DNA from: Chloroflexota bacterium
GTDB lineage: Bacteria > Chloroflexota > Limnocylindria > Limnocylindrales > CSP1-4
Direction: 5' to 3'
Length of the DNA: 19,331 bases
NCBI GenBank assembly: GCA_013695255.1
Contig: JACDAV010000231.1
Span: 1-19,331, forward strand
The position numbers and the translations under genes are program-made. Positions 6,782 to 14,811 of the stretch are shown piece after piece (within the stretch, counting starts at the first letter, position 1; every line of letters begins with the position of its first letter). The notes beneath the pieces are model-generated. The model was not told where the DNA came from and searched no databases. It saw nothing but the letters and a program-made list of their open reading frames with translations.

Positions 6782-8749
6782 GTGCCCGCGCCGACCGTCG
6801 CGCCGTACGGGAGCTGGGTCTCCCCGTTCGGGATCGACCTGCTGGTCACCGGCCGGGTGTCGCTTGCGGAGGTCCGCTTCGACGGCCCCGACGCGCTCGT
6901 CTGGATCGAGTCGCGGCCAGATGACGGCGGCCGCCAGACGCTGGTGCGGTGGAGCGGCGCCCAGGGCGCCCGGGACATCAGCCCGGAGGGGATGAACGTC
7001 CGGAGCCGCGTCCACGAGTACGGCGGCGCTCCCGCGCTGGTCGACGGCGATCTGGTCGTCGTGTCCGATTTCGCCACCGGGCGCCTCCACCGGGTGGCGG
7101 CGGACCGCTCGAGCGAGCCGCTGACCCCGGATCTGGCCTGGCGGTTTGCCGATCTCGTCCACGACCAGCCACGGAACCGCCTGGTCGCCGTGCGCGAGGA
7201 CCACACCGCTGGCGGAGAGGCGGTCAACGCGCTGGTGACCATCGGGCTCGACGGGTCGGGGCGGGTGGACGTCCTTGCAGCCGGCCGATCGTTCTACGGC
7301 GCGCCCCGTCTCTCGCCGGATGGGTCGCACCTCGCCTTCCTCGCCTGGGACCACCCGAACATGCCCTGGGACGGCACGGAGCTCTTCGTCGCGCCGGTCG
7401 TCGAGGGCGGGCTGCTCGGCTCGCTCGAGCGGGTGGCGGGGTCGCCGTCTGACTGGGTCTCGCAGCCGCGCTGGTCCCCGGACGGGGTGCTCCACTTCGT
7501 GGCCGAGCCGACCGGCTGGATGAACCTGCACCGCTGGGTCGACGGCCAGGTCGAGGCGGTGACCGATGTCGAGGCCGAGTTCGCCTATCCGGACTGGCAG
7601 TTCGGCTACCGCAACTACGCCTTCGCCGCGGATGGCACCGTCCTGGCCATCGGGCGCAGCCGGGGACAGGATCGGCTCCACCGCATCGAGCCGGGCAGTT
7701 CGCCGGAACCCGTCGACCTGCCGTTCACCGAGCTGACCTCGATCGACATCGAGGGTGACCGCGCGGTGCTCCTGGGTGCCGGGCCGGCTGCCTTCAGCTC
7801 CGTCGTGCTCCTCGACCTCCACCACGGCGCCCCGGAGATCGTGCGCGCCTCCTCGAGCGCGACCTTCGACCCGCGGCAGATCAGCCCGCCAGAGACGATC
7901 GAGTTCCCGACGACCGGCGATCGCACCGCCTGGGGGCTGTTCTACCGGCCGACCAATCCCGGCTTCCGGGGGCCCGACGGCCAGCGCCCGCCGCTCATCG
8001 TGACCAGCCACGGCGGCCCGACGGCCCAGGCGTTCGGCGGTCTCGCCATCGCGGTCCAGCTGTTCACGAGCCGCGGCCTGGCGGTTCTCGACGTCGACTA
8101 CGGCGGGTCGACCGGCTACGGCCGCGACTACCGCCGGCGGCTGGAGGGCGAGTGGGGCGTCGTCGACGTGGACGACTGCGTCGCCGGCGCGCGGTTCCTG
8201 GCGGAGCGAGGCGACGCGGACGACGACCGGCTGGCCATCCGCGGCGGCAGCGCGTCCGGCTACACGACGCTGTGCGCCCTGGCGTTCCGCGACGTGTTCG
8301 GGGCCGGGATCAGCTACTACGGGATCGGCGACCTGCTCGCGTTCGCGCGCGAGACGCACAAGTTCGAGTCGCGCTATCTCGACCGGCTGCTCGGCCCGCT
8401 GCCCGCGGCGGAGGAGATCTACCGGGAGCGATCGCCCAACGGGTACGCCGACCAGATCCGGTGCCCCGTCCTGATCCTGCAGGGCAGCGAGGATCGCGTC
8501 GTGCCTCCGGCGGAGGCGGAACGGATCGTCGACGCCCTGAGGGAGCGACAGATCCCGCACGCGTACCTGCTGTTCGACGGCGAGGACCACGGCTTCCGCA
8601 AGGCGGACAGCCTGATCCGGGCGTTCGAGGCTGAGCTCTCGTTCCTCGCCCAGGTCTTCGGTTTCGCACCGGCGGATCCAGTCCAGCCGATCCCCGTCGC
8701 GGGTCTCGACGGATGGCGCGGCGGGCGGGGGTCGGGCGCTCCGGCGTGA
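6782..8749 (+). CDS. S9C-type prolyl oligopeptidase family serine peptidase
   Basis: The 655-residue protein has an N-terminal beta-propeller (about 20-360) with repeated strands such as APRLSPDGSHLAFLAWD and SQPRWSPDGVLHFVAE. An alpha/beta-hydrolase domain follows from about 375. The catalytic triad is Ser490 in RGGSASGYTT (the family usually reads GGSAGGY), Asp571 in GSEDRVVPP and His603 in DGEDHGF. The oxyanion region is SHGGPTAQAF (409-418). These enzymes cleave short peptides or acyl-aminoacyl peptides. No signal peptide is visible, so it is probably cytoplasmic. The GTG at 6782 starts 2 bases after the ahcY stop without a clear ribosome site, which suggests translational coupling. The frame is open upstream inside ahcY, but only sequence from 6782 fits the family length. 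Confidence 0.93.
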   Translation: MPAPTVAPYGSWVSPFGIDLLVTGRVSLAEVRFDGPDALVWIESRPDDGGRQTLVRWSGAQGARDISPEGMNVRSRVHEYGGAPALVDGDLVVVSDFATGRLHRVAADRSSEPLTPDLAWRFADLVHDQPRNRLVAVREDHTAGGEAVNALVTIGLDGSGRVDVLAAGRSFYGAPRLSPDGSHLAFLAWDHPNMPWDGTELFVAPVVEGGLLGSLERVAGSPSDWVSQPRWSPDGVLHFVAEPTGWMNLHRWVDGQVEAVTDVEAEFAYPDWQFGYRNYAFAADGTVLAIGRSRGQDRLHRIEPGSSPEPVDLPFTELTSIDIEGDRAVLLGAGPAAFSSVVLLDLHHGAPEIVRASSSATFDPRQISPPETIEFPTTGDRTAWGLFYRPTNPGFRGPDGQRPPLIVTSHGGPTAQAFGGLAIAVQLFTSRGLAVLDVDYGGSTGYGRDYRRRLEGEWGVVDVDDCVAGARFLAERGDADDDRLAIRGGSASGYTTLCALAFRDVFGAGISYYGIGDLLAFARETHKFESRYLDRLLGPLPAAEEIYRERSPNGYADQIRCPVLILQGSEDRVVPPAEAERIVDALRERQIPHAYLLFDGEDHGFRKADSLIRAFEAELSFLAQVFGFAPADPVQPIPVAGLDGWRGGRGSGAPA

Positions 8750-8868
8750 CACCATTCGCCGCGGTCGTCGCCGGGGACACGGGTCACGCATCGGTCGCCG
8801 CGATCGAGCGGGTCTTCCGCCGGGTCGAGCGCGACCTCGAGCTCGAGGACGTGCGGATGGAGGGGTAG
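8746..8868 (+). CDS. Possible small ORF overlapping the peptidase stop
   Basis: A GTG overlaps the peptidase stop (GTGA) and opens a 40-residue frame, VTPFAAVVAGDTGHASVAAI and on to LELEDVRMEG, ending in TAG at 8866-8868. Codon third positions are nearly all G or C, as in neighbouring genes, and the overlap style matches the operon. There is no ribosome site and no recognised domain. It could be a real coupled small protein, a decayed remnant, or chance in GC-rich DNA. Confidence 0.4.
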   Translation: MTPFAAVVAGDTGHASVAAIERVFRRVERDLELEDVRMEG

Positions 8869-8871
8869 CAA

Positions 8872-8885
8872 CGCCTGGCCAGGCG
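8872..8885. terminator. Perfect 14-bp palindrome between convergent genes
   Basis: CGCCTGGCCAGGCG is its own reverse complement and lies in the 33-base gap between the plus-strand peptidase/small ORF and the minus-strand kynureninase stop. It can fold as a 5-bp stem with a 4-base loop on either strand. The position suits a bidirectional terminator, but no U-tract follows on either side. Confidence 0.3.
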
Positions 8886-8901
8886 GCGGACCGGCGGGCG
8901 A

Positions 8902-10113
8902 TCAGTCGGCGGCCAGCTCGCGCAGGGCAGCCAGGCCGGTGCGCACCTCGGTGAACGACGTGGTCAGCGGCGAGAGGCCCAGCCGGATCGAGTCCGGCGC
9001 CCGGAAGTCCGGGACGACGCCCCGTCCGATGAGCAGCGCGCACAGACGGCGGGCATCGGGGTGGCGGACCGCGACGTGCGACCCCCGGCGCGCCGGGTCC
9101 CGCGGCGTGCCGAGGCTGAAGCCGAGTGGCGCGAGCCAGGCGTCATGGAGGGCCACGGCGTACTCGGTCAGCGCCACGGACTTCGCCCGGATGCCAGCCA
9201 TGCCGGCTTCGGCGACGAGAGCCACCCCCTCGTCGACCCCGGCGAGCGACACGATGCCCGGCGTGCCGGCCAGCCAGGCGCCGATCCCCTCGACGGGATC
9301 GAAACCCTGGCCCATCGAGAACTGCTCGCGCTGCGCGAACCAGCCCTGGATCGGGTTGCGCAGCTCGCCCTGGAGCGCGCGTCGGACGTACAGGAGGGCC
9401 GGCGCTCCCGGCCCGGCATTCAGGTACTTGTAGGTGCAGCCGACTGCCAGATCCGCCTCGCCGCCCTCGAGGTCGACGAGCACGGCGCCGGCGGCGTGGG
9501 ACAGGTCCCACACGACGAGCGCGCCGGCCGCGTGCGCGGTCGCCGTGATGGAAGCGAGGTCGGCCAGCGCCGCGGAGCGGTAGTTGACGAGCGAGAACGT
9601 GACCAGGGCGACGTCCTCGTCCACGAGCGGCCCGAGATCGGCCGCCTTGGGCCCTTCGATCGGGTCACCTTCCAGCCACCGGATCTCGAGCCCGCGCTGG
9701 CTCGCCAATCCCTCCAGCACGTACCGGTTGGTGGGGAAGTTGTCGCGGTCCGTCACCAGCGCTCGCCGCCCGGGCCGGGCCTCGAGCGCGGCCCACGCCA
9801 CCTTGTAGAAGTTGACCGTCGTCGAGTCCGAGACGGCCACCTCACCGGGTCTCGCTCCGATCAGCGGCGCCAGCCGGTCGCCGACCCGCAGCGGCTCGTC
9901 CAGCCAGTGGTCCCAGCCGCGGATGAGCTCGCCGCCCCACTCCTCGTCGACGACGGTCCGGAGCCGTGCTGCGGTGGCGCGGGGCAGCCGGCCCAGTGAG
10001 TTGCCGTCGAGGTAGACGAGCTCCGGCTCGTGGACCACGAACCTGTCGCGGAAGGAGGCGAGGGGATCGGCGGCGTCGAGCGCGGCGGCGTGCCCGGCGT
10101 CCATGGCGGTCAT
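8902..10113 (-). CDS. kynU: Kynureninase
   Basis: This PLP enzyme cleaves L-kynurenine to anthranilate and alanine (or 3-hydroxykynurenine to 3-hydroxyanthranilate). The 403-residue length is typical. Seen motifs: LVYLDGNSLGRLPRAT (32-47); SDSTTVNFYK (95-104); DNFPTNRYV (124-132); WDLSHAAGA with the PLP-ring Asp203; and GCTYKYLNAGPG with the PLP Lys229. NPIQGWFAQREQF follows, and the C-terminus holds a substrate Arg region, DSIRLGLSPLTTS. No tryptophan dioxygenase, kynurenine formamidase or NAD-synthesis gene is nearby, so the pathway context is elsewhere. The ATG at 10113 sits 7 bases after a TACCGT element (10126-10121 on the minus strand) and has no ribosome site, which points to a leaderless mRNA. 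A second in-frame ATG is at 10104. Confidence 0.96.
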   Translation of the reverse strand: MTAMDAGHAAALDAADPLASFRDRFVVHEPELVYLDGNSLGRLPRATAARLRTVVDEEWGGELIRGWDHWLDEPLRVGDRLAPLIGARPGEVAVSDSTTVNFYKVAWAALEARPGRRALVTDRDNFPTNRYVLEGLASQRGLEIRWLEGDPIEGPKAADLGPLVDEDVALVTFSLVNYRSAALADLASITATAHAAGALVVWDLSHAAGAVLVDLEGGEADLAVGCTYKYLNAGPGAPALLYVRRALQGELRNPIQGWFAQREQFSMGQGFDPVEGIGAWLAGTPGIVSLAGVDEGVALVAEAGMAGIRAKSVALTEYAVALHDAWLAPLGFSLGTPRDPARRGSHVAVRHPDARRLCALLIGRGVVPDFRAPDSIRLGLSPLTTSFTEVRTGLAALRELAAD

Positions 10114-10120
10114 GCCGCGA

Positions 10121-10126
10121 ACGGTA
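10121..10126 (-). promoter_or_regulatory. Putative leaderless -10 element for kynU
   Basis: On the minus strand TACCGT ends 7 bases before the A of the kynU ATG, so transcription would begin at or next to the start codon. No -35 hexamer is evident. Confidence 0.35.
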
Positions 10127-10153
10127 GCGTGCCGCCCTGCCGGGGGCCGGTGG

Positions 10154-10159
10154 TACCCT
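10154..10159 (+). promoter_or_regulatory. Putative -10 element for metK
   Basis: TACCCT lies 25 bases before the metK ATG, in the 71-base divergent gap shared with kynU, with GAGGAG following at 10175-10180. The gap is too short for a SAM riboswitch aptamer plus expression platform. None is seen. Confidence 0.35.
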
Positions 10160-10184
10160 CCGCGAAGACCCGCCGAGGAGCCGC

Positions 10185-11414
10185 ATGACCAGCATCGTCG
10201 ACGCCGCCCAGTACCTCTTCACGTCCGAGTCGGTCACCGAGGGCCATCCGGACAAGCTGTGCGACCAGGTCTCGGACGCCATCCTGGACGCGATCCTCCG
10301 GGAGGACCCGGAGGCGCGGGTGGCGTGCGAGACGGCGACGACGACCGGGCTCGTGATGGTCCTCGGCGAGATCACGACGACGGCCTACGTCGACTTCCAG
10401 GCGATCGTCCGGGACACCGTCCGCGACATCGGGTACACGAAGGCAGAGTACGGCTTCGACTACCTGACCTGCGGCACGCTGGTGTCGGTCAAGGAGCAGT
10501 CGCAGGACATCGCGATGGGTGTCGACGCGGCCCTGGAGATCCGCGAGGACAAGGCGCCGTCCGAGGAGCTGGGCGCCGGCGACCAGGGCATGATGTTCGG
10601 CTTCGCCTGCCGGGAGACGCCGGAGCTGATGCCGCTGCCGATCGCCCTCGCGCACCGGATGGCCCGGCGCCTGGCCGAGGTCCGCAAGTCCGGTCAGCTG
10701 CCCTACCTGCGCCCGGACGGAAAGACGCAGGTCACCGTCGAGTACGCGCGCGGCGTGCCCAAGCGGGTGCGGACCGTCGTCGTCTCAGCCCAGCATGACC
10801 CGGACGTGCGCACCGAGCGCCTCCGCAGCGACATCGTCGATTCGGTGATCCTGCCGACCATCCCCCGCGAGCTGCGTCCGGACGACCCGATCATGCACGT
10901 CAACCCGACCGGCCGCTTCGTGACCGGCGGACCGATGGGCGATGCCGGGCTCACCGGCCGCAAGATCATCGTCGACAGCTACGGCGGCATGGCCCGCCAC
11001 GGCGGCGGCGCCTTCTCCGGCAAGGACCCCACGAAGGTCGACCGGTCCGGCGCCTACGCCGCCCGCTGGGTGGCCAAGAACGTCGTGGCCGCCGGGCTCG
11101 CGGACCGGTTCGAGGTTGAGGTCGCGTACGGCATCGGGATCGCCCGACCGATCTCCTTCTCGGTCGAGTCGTTCGGCACGGGCGTCATCCCGGACGAGCA
11201 GCTCCAGGCGCTCATCGAGCGGCATTTCGACCTGCGCCCCGCGTCGATCATCGCGGCCCTCGATCTGCGCCAGCCGATCTACCGGCAGACCGCCGCCTAC
11301 GGCCACTTCGGGCGCGAGGACCTGGACCTGCCGTGGGAGCGCACGGACAAGGCGGAGCTACTGCGGGCCGAGGCCGGGCTGCCCGAGCCGGAGCCGGTCG
11401 CCGCCGGGGTCTGA
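10185..11414 (+). CDS. metK: S-adenosylmethionine synthase
   Basis: MetK makes SAM from methionine and ATP, releasing phosphate and pyrophosphate. The 409-residue length is normal. Conserved segments: FTSESVTEGHPDKLCDQVSD (12-31) with the ATP-binding His21 and Asp23; GAGDQGMMFG (130-139), the GAGDQG signature; NPTGRFVTGGP (240-250); and the P-loop-like GGGAFSGKDPTKVDRS (273-288). The ATG at 10185 has GAGGAG at 10175-10180, 4 bases away. It is divergent from kynU and heads a plus-strand run: a lipoprotein starts 3 bases after its stop. It completes the SAM cycle with ahcY about 4 kb upstream. Confidence 0.98.
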   Translation: MTSIVDAAQYLFTSESVTEGHPDKLCDQVSDAILDAILREDPEARVACETATTTGLVMVLGEITTTAYVDFQAIVRDTVRDIGYTKAEYGFDYLTCGTLVSVKEQSQDIAMGVDAALEIREDKAPSEELGAGDQGMMFGFACRETPELMPLPIALAHRMARRLAEVRKSGQLPYLRPDGKTQVTVEYARGVPKRVRTVVVSAQHDPDVRTERLRSDIVDSVILPTIPRELRPDDPIMHVNPTGRFVTGGPMGDAGLTGRKIIVDSYGGMARHGGGAFSGKDPTKVDRSGAYAARWVAKNVVAAGLADRFEVEVAYGIGIARPISFSVESFGTGVIPDEQLQALIERHFDLRPASIIAALDLRQPIYRQTAAYGHFGREDLDLPWERTDKAELLRAEAGLPEPEPVAAGV

Positions 11415-11417
11415 CCC

Positions 11418-11813
11418 GTGGCGCGCAGGCTGCCCGTGGGGGCGACGGCCCTGCTGGCGGTCGTGCTTGCCGGCTGCTCCGGCCAGCCCGTCGACATGAC
11501 CGATCCGCGCGTCAGCGCCGGCGCCGAGCGGTCCTGCGCAGAGCTCGAGCTGTCCGAGATCCGGTGCTCGCTGCTGACGCTGCGCGCCGCCAGCGAGCTG
11601 GACACGGTCCGCCCGGGCCACGCTCGGGTCACCGGTCGAACGCTCCACGAGGAGGGCGACCGTCCCGCCGGGCAGGAGCCGGTCCCGGACTCCCTGCTGG
11701 TCCCGGCCGTCGTCGTCTTCGTGCTCGAGGGCGGCGAGCGCATCGGCGTCCCGCTGTTCTGCCCGCGCAGCCCGGACGGTGCGGACCGTGCCTGCGACCC
11801 GCGGGTCCAGTAA
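11418..11813 (+). CDS. Small predicted lipoprotein of unknown function
   Basis: This 131-residue protein starts with basic MARRLPVG, a hydrophobic stretch to about residue 17 and a lipobox VLAGC with Cys20, so it should be lipid-anchored outside the cytoplasmic membrane. The mature part contains three further Cys (about 36, 50 and 115) and a hydrophobic strand LLVPAVVVFVLEGG near 94-107. I recognise no domain. The GTG start lies 3 bases after the metK stop. It ends 8 bases before manC, so it is probably co-transcribed with both. Confidence 0.75.
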   Translation: MARRLPVGATALLAVVLAGCSGQPVDMTDPRVSAGAERSCAELELSEIRCSLLTLRAASELDTVRPGHARVTGRTLHEEGDRPAGQEPVPDSLLVPAVVVFVLEGGERIGVPLFCPRSPDGADRACDPRVQ

Positions 11814-11821
11814 GCCGCCCC

Positions 11822-12904
11822 GTGTACATCGTGATCCTCGCCGGTGGCGGCGGCACGCGCCTTCGGCCGTTGAGCCGGCCGGACCGGCCGAAGCCCTTCC
11901 TGCCGCTGCTCGGCGACGAGACGCTCTTCCAGCGGACCGTGCGCCGGGTTGCGCCCCTGGTGGGGCCGGACGACGTGTTCTGCGTGGCGGACCGCCGGCA
12001 CGCCCAGCTGGCCGAGGAGCAGGAGCCGCGGGTCCGGCTGCTCGTCGAGCCGTCCGCCCGGAACACGGCGGCGGCCATTGCCCTGGCCAGCGCGGCGATC
12101 GATCGGCCCGAGGACGAGGTGATGGTCGTCCTGCCGGCCGACCACTGGATCCGCGACGAGGACGCGTTCCGCGGCGTCCTGCGCGACGCCGAGCGAGAGC
12201 TCGCCCACGGCGCCCTGGGCGTCGAGCAGCCCCTCGTCACGCTGGGGGTCCGCGTCGACCGGCCGGCGACCGAGTACGGCTACCTGATCCCGGAGGTCGA
12301 TCGCGTCCGGACTACCGGCCTGACCGCCTACCCGCTGCGCGCCTTCGAGGAGAAGCCGACGGCGGAGCGCGCCGCCGAGCTGCTGGGCGCGCGGGGAGTT
12401 GCCTGGAACGCCGGCATGTTCCTGTGGACCCGGGCCGCCATCCGGGCCGTCCTCGACCGGTATACGGGGCTGCTTGCGCCGATCGGGGGTGCGCTGGCCG
12501 CGGGACGCGGGCTGGCGGCCGCCTATGAGCGGATCGAACCGCGCTCGATCGACGTCGCCGTGATGGAGTCGGCTACCCGGGACGGGCTCGTCCTGATGGG
12601 CTCGATGGACGTGGGCTGGAGCGACCTCGGCAGCTGGACCGCGCTCCTGGGCGCACTCGACGGCGCCGGGGGCCCTGGCGACGCGGCCGTCGTCGGCCGT
12701 GTCGTCGAGGCGGGCACGGAGCTCATCACCGGCGGGGAGGACCTCCTGGTCCGCTTCCGTGACGGCCGGCTGGTCGCCGAGGAGGTCGGGGAGGGTAGGA
12801 TCGTGGCCGACGCCGTGTGGGCTCACCTCGCGGGCGCCCGCCGGCTGGGTCCCGAGATCCGGGCCCTGCTGGAACGCGTCGAGCGCCAGGGGAGTCGCCC
12901 GTGA
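11822..12904 (+). CDS. manC: Mannose-1-phosphate guanylyltransferase
   Basis: The enzyme makes GDP-mannose from mannose-1-phosphate and GTP. The 360 residues fit the single-domain bacterial form. Nucleotidyltransferase signatures are LAGGGGTRLRPLSR (6-19) and PKPF (23-26). The metal and nucleotide-binding LPADHWI (104-110), EYGYL (151-155), FEEKP (175-179), WNAGMFLW (195-202) and DVGWSDLGSW (263-272) follow. The GTG at 11822 is 8 bases past the lipoprotein stop. The frame is open further upstream (from about 11333), but the conserved N-terminus VYIVILAGG fixes the start here. The stop overlaps the mutase start (GTGA). It has no fused isomerase domain; a separate cupin isomerase lies two genes downstream. 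Confidence 0.95.
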   Translation: MYIVILAGGGGTRLRPLSRPDRPKPFLPLLGDETLFQRTVRRVAPLVGPDDVFCVADRRHAQLAEEQEPRVRLLVEPSARNTAAAIALASAAIDRPEDEVMVVLPADHWIRDEDAFRGVLRDAERELAHGALGVEQPLVTLGVRVDRPATEYGYLIPEVDRVRTTGLTAYPLRAFEEKPTAERAAELLGARGVAWNAGMFLWTRAAIRAVLDRYTGLLAPIGGALAAGRGLAAAYERIEPRSIDVAVMESATRDGLVLMGSMDVGWSDLGSWTALLGALDGAGGPGDAAVVGRVVEAGTELITGGEDLLVRFRDGRLVAEEVGEGRIVADAVWAHLAGARRLGPEIRALLERVERQGSRP

Positions 12905-14382
12905 CCCAGGTCTTCGAGGGAGCCGCTCCCACCCGGATCGTGTTCGGCACGGACGGTTGGCGGGCGCGCGTGGCGGACGACTACACGTTCGAGAACGTCC
13001 GTCGCTGCGCGGACGGTGTCGCCCGCTACGTGGTCGACCGGGGCGAGCAGGCCAGGGGTGTCGTCGTCGCCTACGACCGGCGGTTCGCGTCCGAGCACTT
13101 CGCGATGGCCGCGTCCGAGGTCCTGCTGGCGCACGACATTCCGGTCGCCTTCGCCGCGGGGGCGGTGCCGACCCAGATGAGCTCGTACGAGGTGGTCGAG
13201 CGGGGCGCCGCGGCCGGCATCGTCATCACCGCCAGCCACAACCCGTGGACCGACAACGGGTTCAAGGTCAAGGCGCCGAGCGGCTCGGCGGCCGGCCCGG
13301 AGATCCTCGCCGTGCTCGAGGCGCAGATCGAGCGCAATGGCGGCGGCCCGATCGAGCGCCGGCCGTTCGCCGACGGTGAGGCGGCCGGGCTGGTCGAGCG
13401 CTTCGACCCGTTTCCCGGCTACGAGCGGTTCCTGCGCCGCACGGTCGACCTCGATGCCCTGAAGGCGGCGGACGTCCACGTGCTCGTCGAGCCGATGTAC
13501 GGCGCCGGTGCCGGCTGGATCTCGCGGCTGCTGTCCGGCGGCCGGATCCGGGTCACCGAGATCCACCAGGAGCGCAACCCGTTCTTCGGCGGCGTCAACC
13601 CGGAGCCGATCCGGCCGCACGTCGACGAGGCGCTCGGGATGCTGGCCGGCGGTGGCTACGACATGGGGCTGTTGCTTGACGGCGACGCCGACCGCGCCGG
13701 CGCGGCGGACGAGCGGGGCGAGTTCATTCATCAGCTCCAGGTGACCGGTCTGCTGATGTACTACCTGGCCGAGCACCGGGGCTGGCGCGATCCCGTCGTG
13801 ATCAGCGTCAACAACACGTCGATGGCCGCGCGGCTGGGGGCGCGGTTCGGGATCGCCGTCCACGAGACGGCGGTCGGCTTCAAGTTCATCGGGCCCAGGA
13901 TGATCGAGACGGGCGCGATGATGGGCGCCGAGGAGTCCGGCGGGTTCGGCTTCGGCATGCATCTGCCCGAGCGCGACGGCATCTACGCCGACCTGCTGCT
14001 GCTCGACCTCTTCCTGCGGGAGCGGGCGGCGGGCCGGTGGCCGGTCTCGCGCGCGCTCGAGCAGTTCCACGAGCTGGCCGGGCCGTCGTGGTATCGACGG
14101 ATCGACGTCCATGTCGACCGCGCCGTCTACGCCGAGACCAAGCGGCGGTTGCTGGTCGACCTCCAGGAGGCCGCGCCGACGGAGCTCGCCGGTCAGCCCG
14201 TTGCGCGGACCGAGTCCCTGGTCACCGGCGACGGTTACAAGTTCTTCGTCGCCGACGGCTCCTGGCTCCTCGTCCGGACCTCCGGCACGGAGCCGCTGGT
14301 GCGGGTCTACACGGAGGCGACCTCGGAGGACGTCCGGGAGGCGATGCTCGCGGCCGGCGAGCGGCTCGTGCGCGGCTCGTGA
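12901..14382 (+). CDS. Phosphomannomutase/phosphoglucomutase family hexose phosphomutase
   Basis: An alpha-D-phosphohexomutase of 493 residues. It has the phosphoserine loop ITASHNPWTDNGFKVK with Ser112, the metal loop LLLDGDADRAGAAD (DGDAD 260-264), the sugar-binding loop EESGGFGFG (344-352) and the phosphate loop RTSGTEPLVRVY (459-470). It moves phosphate between C6 and C1 of mannose or glucose. Sequence alone does not settle sugar preference, but its position between a guanylyltransferase and a mannose-6-phosphate isomerase-like cupin argues for mannose (ManB role). The GTG at 12901 overlaps the manC stop. The frame is open upstream to about 12817 inside manC, but homology starts here. The stop overlaps the next gene. 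Confidence 0.93.
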   Translation: MTQVFEGAAPTRIVFGTDGWRARVADDYTFENVRRCADGVARYVVDRGEQARGVVVAYDRRFASEHFAMAASEVLLAHDIPVAFAAGAVPTQMSSYEVVERGAAAGIVITASHNPWTDNGFKVKAPSGSAAGPEILAVLEAQIERNGGGPIERRPFADGEAAGLVERFDPFPGYERFLRRTVDLDALKAADVHVLVEPMYGAGAGWISRLLSGGRIRVTEIHQERNPFFGGVNPEPIRPHVDEALGMLAGGGYDMGLLLDGDADRAGAADERGEFIHQLQVTGLLMYYLAEHRGWRDPVVISVNNTSMAARLGARFGIAVHETAVGFKFIGPRMIETGAMMGAEESGGFGFGMHLPERDGIYADLLLLDLFLRERAAGRWPVSRALEQFHELAGPSWYRRIDVHVDRAVYAETKRRLLVDLQEAAPTELAGQPVARTESLVTGDGYKFFVADGSWLLVRTSGTEPLVRVYTEATSEDVREAMLAAGERLVRGS

Positions 14383-14774
14383 GCGCGAGCGGGGGCGCCA
14401 CCGGCGGCCGGTCTGACGCGCGACAGGTGCCCAAGCCGTGGGGCCACGAGCTGATCTGGGCGCTGACGGAGCGGTACTGCGGCAAGCTGCTGGTCATCGA
14501 GACGGGCCGTCGCCTGTCACTCCAGCGTCACGCGGTCAAGGACGAGTCGATCCTCGTCCTGAGCGGACGCCTCCGGCTGTTCCTCGAGGACGACGAGGGG
14601 ACGGTGCGGGAGGAGGAGCTCGGGCCCGGCGAGCACCGCCGGGTGGCGACCGGGCGAATCCATCGGTACGAGTCGATCGAGCGCTGCGAGCTGGTCGAGA
14701 TCTCGACGCCGGAGCTGGACGACGTGGAGCGCCTCGAGGACGACTTCGGAAGGGAGGGCACGAGCGAGCCGTAG
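14379..14774 (+). CDS. Cupin mannose-6-phosphate isomerase-like protein
   Basis: This 131-residue single-domain cupin resembles the type II mannose-6-phosphate isomerase domain that is often fused to ManC. It begins VPKPWGHELIW (17-27), the usual opening. The metal motif is SLQRHAVKDESILVLSG (47-63) with Gln49, His51 and Glu56. The second half has LGPGEHRRVATGRIHRYES with His95. It would convert fructose-6-phosphate to mannose-6-phosphate. The GTG at 14379 overlaps the mutase stop (GTGA); the frame is open upstream inside the mutase. With the two preceding genes it gives a complete GDP-mannose route. Other sugar-binding cupins look alike, so the exact reaction rests partly on context. Confidence 0.86.
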   Translation: MSASGGATGGRSDARQVPKPWGHELIWALTERYCGKLLVIETGRRLSLQRHAVKDESILVLSGRLRLFLEDDEGTVREEELGPGEHRRVATGRIHRYESIERCELVEISTPELDDVERLEDDFGREGTSEP

Positions 14775-14811
14775 CGGCGACCCGTCGCAGCCCTGCGCCC
14801 GCGCCAGACCC

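Noticed and set aside
6776..9043. Minus-strand 755-residue open frame opposite the S9 peptidase
   Set aside because: The plus-strand gene carries a full catalytic triad and propeller repeats; the antisense frame is a shadow.
9061..9999. Plus-strand 312-residue open frame opposite kynureninase
   Set aside because: Kynureninase is complete on the minus strand with the PLP Lys and Asp in place; this frame has no motif or ribosome site.
10114..10184. SAM riboswitch upstream of metK
   Set aside because: The whole gap is 71 bases, with two promoter-like elements in it, too short for an aptamer and switch; no matching stems are seen.
12523..12729. Small minus-strand ORFs within manC, including this 68-residue one
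   Set aside because: They overlap the conserved manC C-terminus, have no ribosome site, and look like antisense shadows.
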